Shown one piece after another: positions 5,594 to 6,589 of a stretch of DNA of 6,589 nt. Within the stretch, counting starts at the first letter, position 1. Each line of letters starts with the position of its first letter. Origin of the DNA: Bacillota bacterium (GTDB taxonomy: Bacteria > Bacillota > Clostridia > Christensenellales > Aristaeellaceae); NCBI GenBank assembly GCA_023415715.1, contig JAEZJP010000135.1, forward strand, positions 1 to 6,589, given 5' to 3'. A program made the position numbers and the translations under genes. The notes beneath the pieces were generated by a model. It had not been told where the DNA came from and searched no databases. It saw only the letters and a program-made list of their open reading frames with translations.

Positions 5594-6589
5594 TCATTCC
5601 AGGGCGATTTTGATGACCGCGGGCAGATCGCTCTCCCCCGGCTCCATGCTTACAAGTACGCCTTCCTCTTTCCGCTCCCAGGCAATGGGTCTCTTTTCGC
5701 CCAGCAACGAAACTTCCCTGATAATGCCATAAAAATGGGGCTTATGGGAAGCATCGGCGATGCCCAGGGAGCGGATGCACGCCTTTCCATCCTTGGGCCG
5801 TTTCATCAAAATCGCGTACAGGCTTCCGCCCTTTGCGGTGAAACGGATGTCCTCTGCCGTAAAGCCCTTGTCCACCCCATCGGTGAACTGCCCTTCTTCC
5901 ACCCTGGTGGGGCCTTCCCCAAAGATGCGCCAGGGTTTGGTTTCGTAGATCGCCTCGCCATTAACCCGCATCCAATCCCCGATTTCCAAAAGAAGCGCTT
6001 CGTCCTCCGCAGGGATCGTCCCGTCGGGCTTGGGGCCAACGTTCAGCATCATGGCGCCATTTTTGCTGACGATGTCGCAAAGGTCCCGCAAAACATCGCC
6101 GGCCTTCTTATACTCGTTATTCTCCGTATAACACCAGGAGTTTTTCGCCAGCGCCGTGTCCGACTGCCAGAAGAAAGGCTTGGCCTCGGAAAATTGACCA
6201 CGCTCCACATCCGGAACAGCGCAGCCCATGGGGATGGCGTCGTGCTTATAGGTGATGGCTACCTGAATCCCCCATTGTAATGCCCTATTGTAATAATACG
6301 CGGCAAACTGCCTCATATAAGGCCGCACGGCCTCATGCTGCACCCACCAATCGAAGTACAGCATCCGGGGGCGGTAGTTGTCCACAAGCTCGCAACAGCG
6401 TAGCAGCCAGTCCTCCAAAAACTCTTTCGCAGGGGTGGGCTGGCTATGGATATCGTGCAGGTTGGCCGCTTCCTTCATGGCAGGCCAATACAGGTCGGCG
6501 CTGGTAAGCGGCTCCTTGATATCGCTGTCAAACTCCTTGCCATGGCTCATAAAAAACCAATGCTCTATCCGGTGGGAAGAAGCGCAGGG
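5594..6589 (-). CDS. GH29 alpha-L-fucosidase, partial (N-terminus outside window)
   Basis: The C-terminal 331 residues of a glycoside hydrolase family 29 enzyme, open to the window edge; roughly the first 100-120 residues are missing. At the edge the frame reads SSHRIEHWFFMSHGKEFDSD, the conserved active-site histidine region, so the ATG at 6550 is internal and not the start. PRMLYFDWW carries the probable nucleophile Asp (codon at 6350-6352). Further family blocks are SWCYTENNEYKKAGDVL, DIVSKNGAMMLNVGPKPDGT and NGEAIYETKPWRIFGEGPT, followed by a C-terminal beta-rich domain ending in LPAVIKIALE. The enzyme releases alpha-L-fucose from glycans by a retaining mechanism. Whether it is secreted cannot be seen. 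Subfamily A or B and linkage preference are undetermined. A terminator follows the stop, so it is not in the operon of the downstream AraC gene. Confidence 0.93.
   Translation of the reverse strand, partial: PCASSHRIEHWFFMSHGKEFDSDIKEPLTSADLYWPAMKEAANLHDIHSQPTPAKEFLEDWLLRCCELVDNYRPRMLYFDWWVQHEAVRPYMRQFAAYYYNRALQWGIQVAITYKHDAIPMGCAVPDVERGQFSEAKPFFWQSDTALAKNSWCYTENNEYKKAGDVLRDLCDIVSKNGAMMLNVGPKPDGTIPAEDEALLLEIGDWMRVNGEAIYETKPWRIFGEGPTRVEEGQFTDGVDKGFTAEDIRFTAKGGSLYAILMKRPKDGKACIRSLGIADASHKPHFYGIIREVSLLGEKRPIAWERKEEGVLVSMEPGESDLPAVIKIALE

Noticed and set aside
5537..6280. Long plus-strand open frame (about 247 codons) opposite the fucosidase gene
   Set aside because: The minus strand carries clear GH29 motifs over the same span; this frame has no recognisable domain and is an antisense shadow.

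Overview
The window looks like chromosomal DNA of a Gram-positive, probably clostridial (Bacillota) bacterium. This is inferred from strong AGGAGG-type ribosome binding sites, factor-independent terminators, a yybP-ykoY manganese riboswitch, an Mrp protein with a short Cys-rich N-terminus, and DUF2000 and DUF3298/DUF4163 proteins of a type I recall from clostridial genomes. Species cannot be told.

Left part (1-1181, plus strand): a small protein with one membrane segment and a coiled coil, phage-lysis-like, ends at a clear terminator. It is followed by a DUF4163/DUF3298 protein with no visible signal peptide. Its stop codon directly abuts the stop of the convergent mntP gene.

Middle (1182-3205, minus strand): mntP, a manganese exporter, is preceded by a textbook TTGACA-N17-TATACT promoter and a yybP-ykoY aptamer whose closing stem shares bases with an intrinsic terminator. 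This is a complete manganese-sensing switch in front of a manganese exporter. Between this promoter and the end of mrp lie about 200 bases made almost wholly of five consecutive stem-loops of unknown nature. This is the most puzzling part of the window. Upstream of it is mrp, an Mrp/NBP35-type ATPase for iron-sulfur cluster handling.

Right part (3171-5460, minus strand): a tight three-gene operon, AraC-type regulator -> EamA/DMT transporter -> DUF2000 protein. The genes overlap by 1 base and are separated by 2 bases respectively, with a promoter upstream and a terminator at the end. The layout suggests a small-molecule-sensing regulator controlling an exporter and a small accessory protein; the ligand is unknown.

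Right edge (5520-6589, minus strand): the C-terminal three quarters or so of a GH29 alpha-L-fucosidase, cut off by the window edge and followed by its own terminator. No complete new defence or mobile system is visible. The five-hairpin array and the coupled AraC-EamA-DUF2000 operon are the best candidates for something undescribed.
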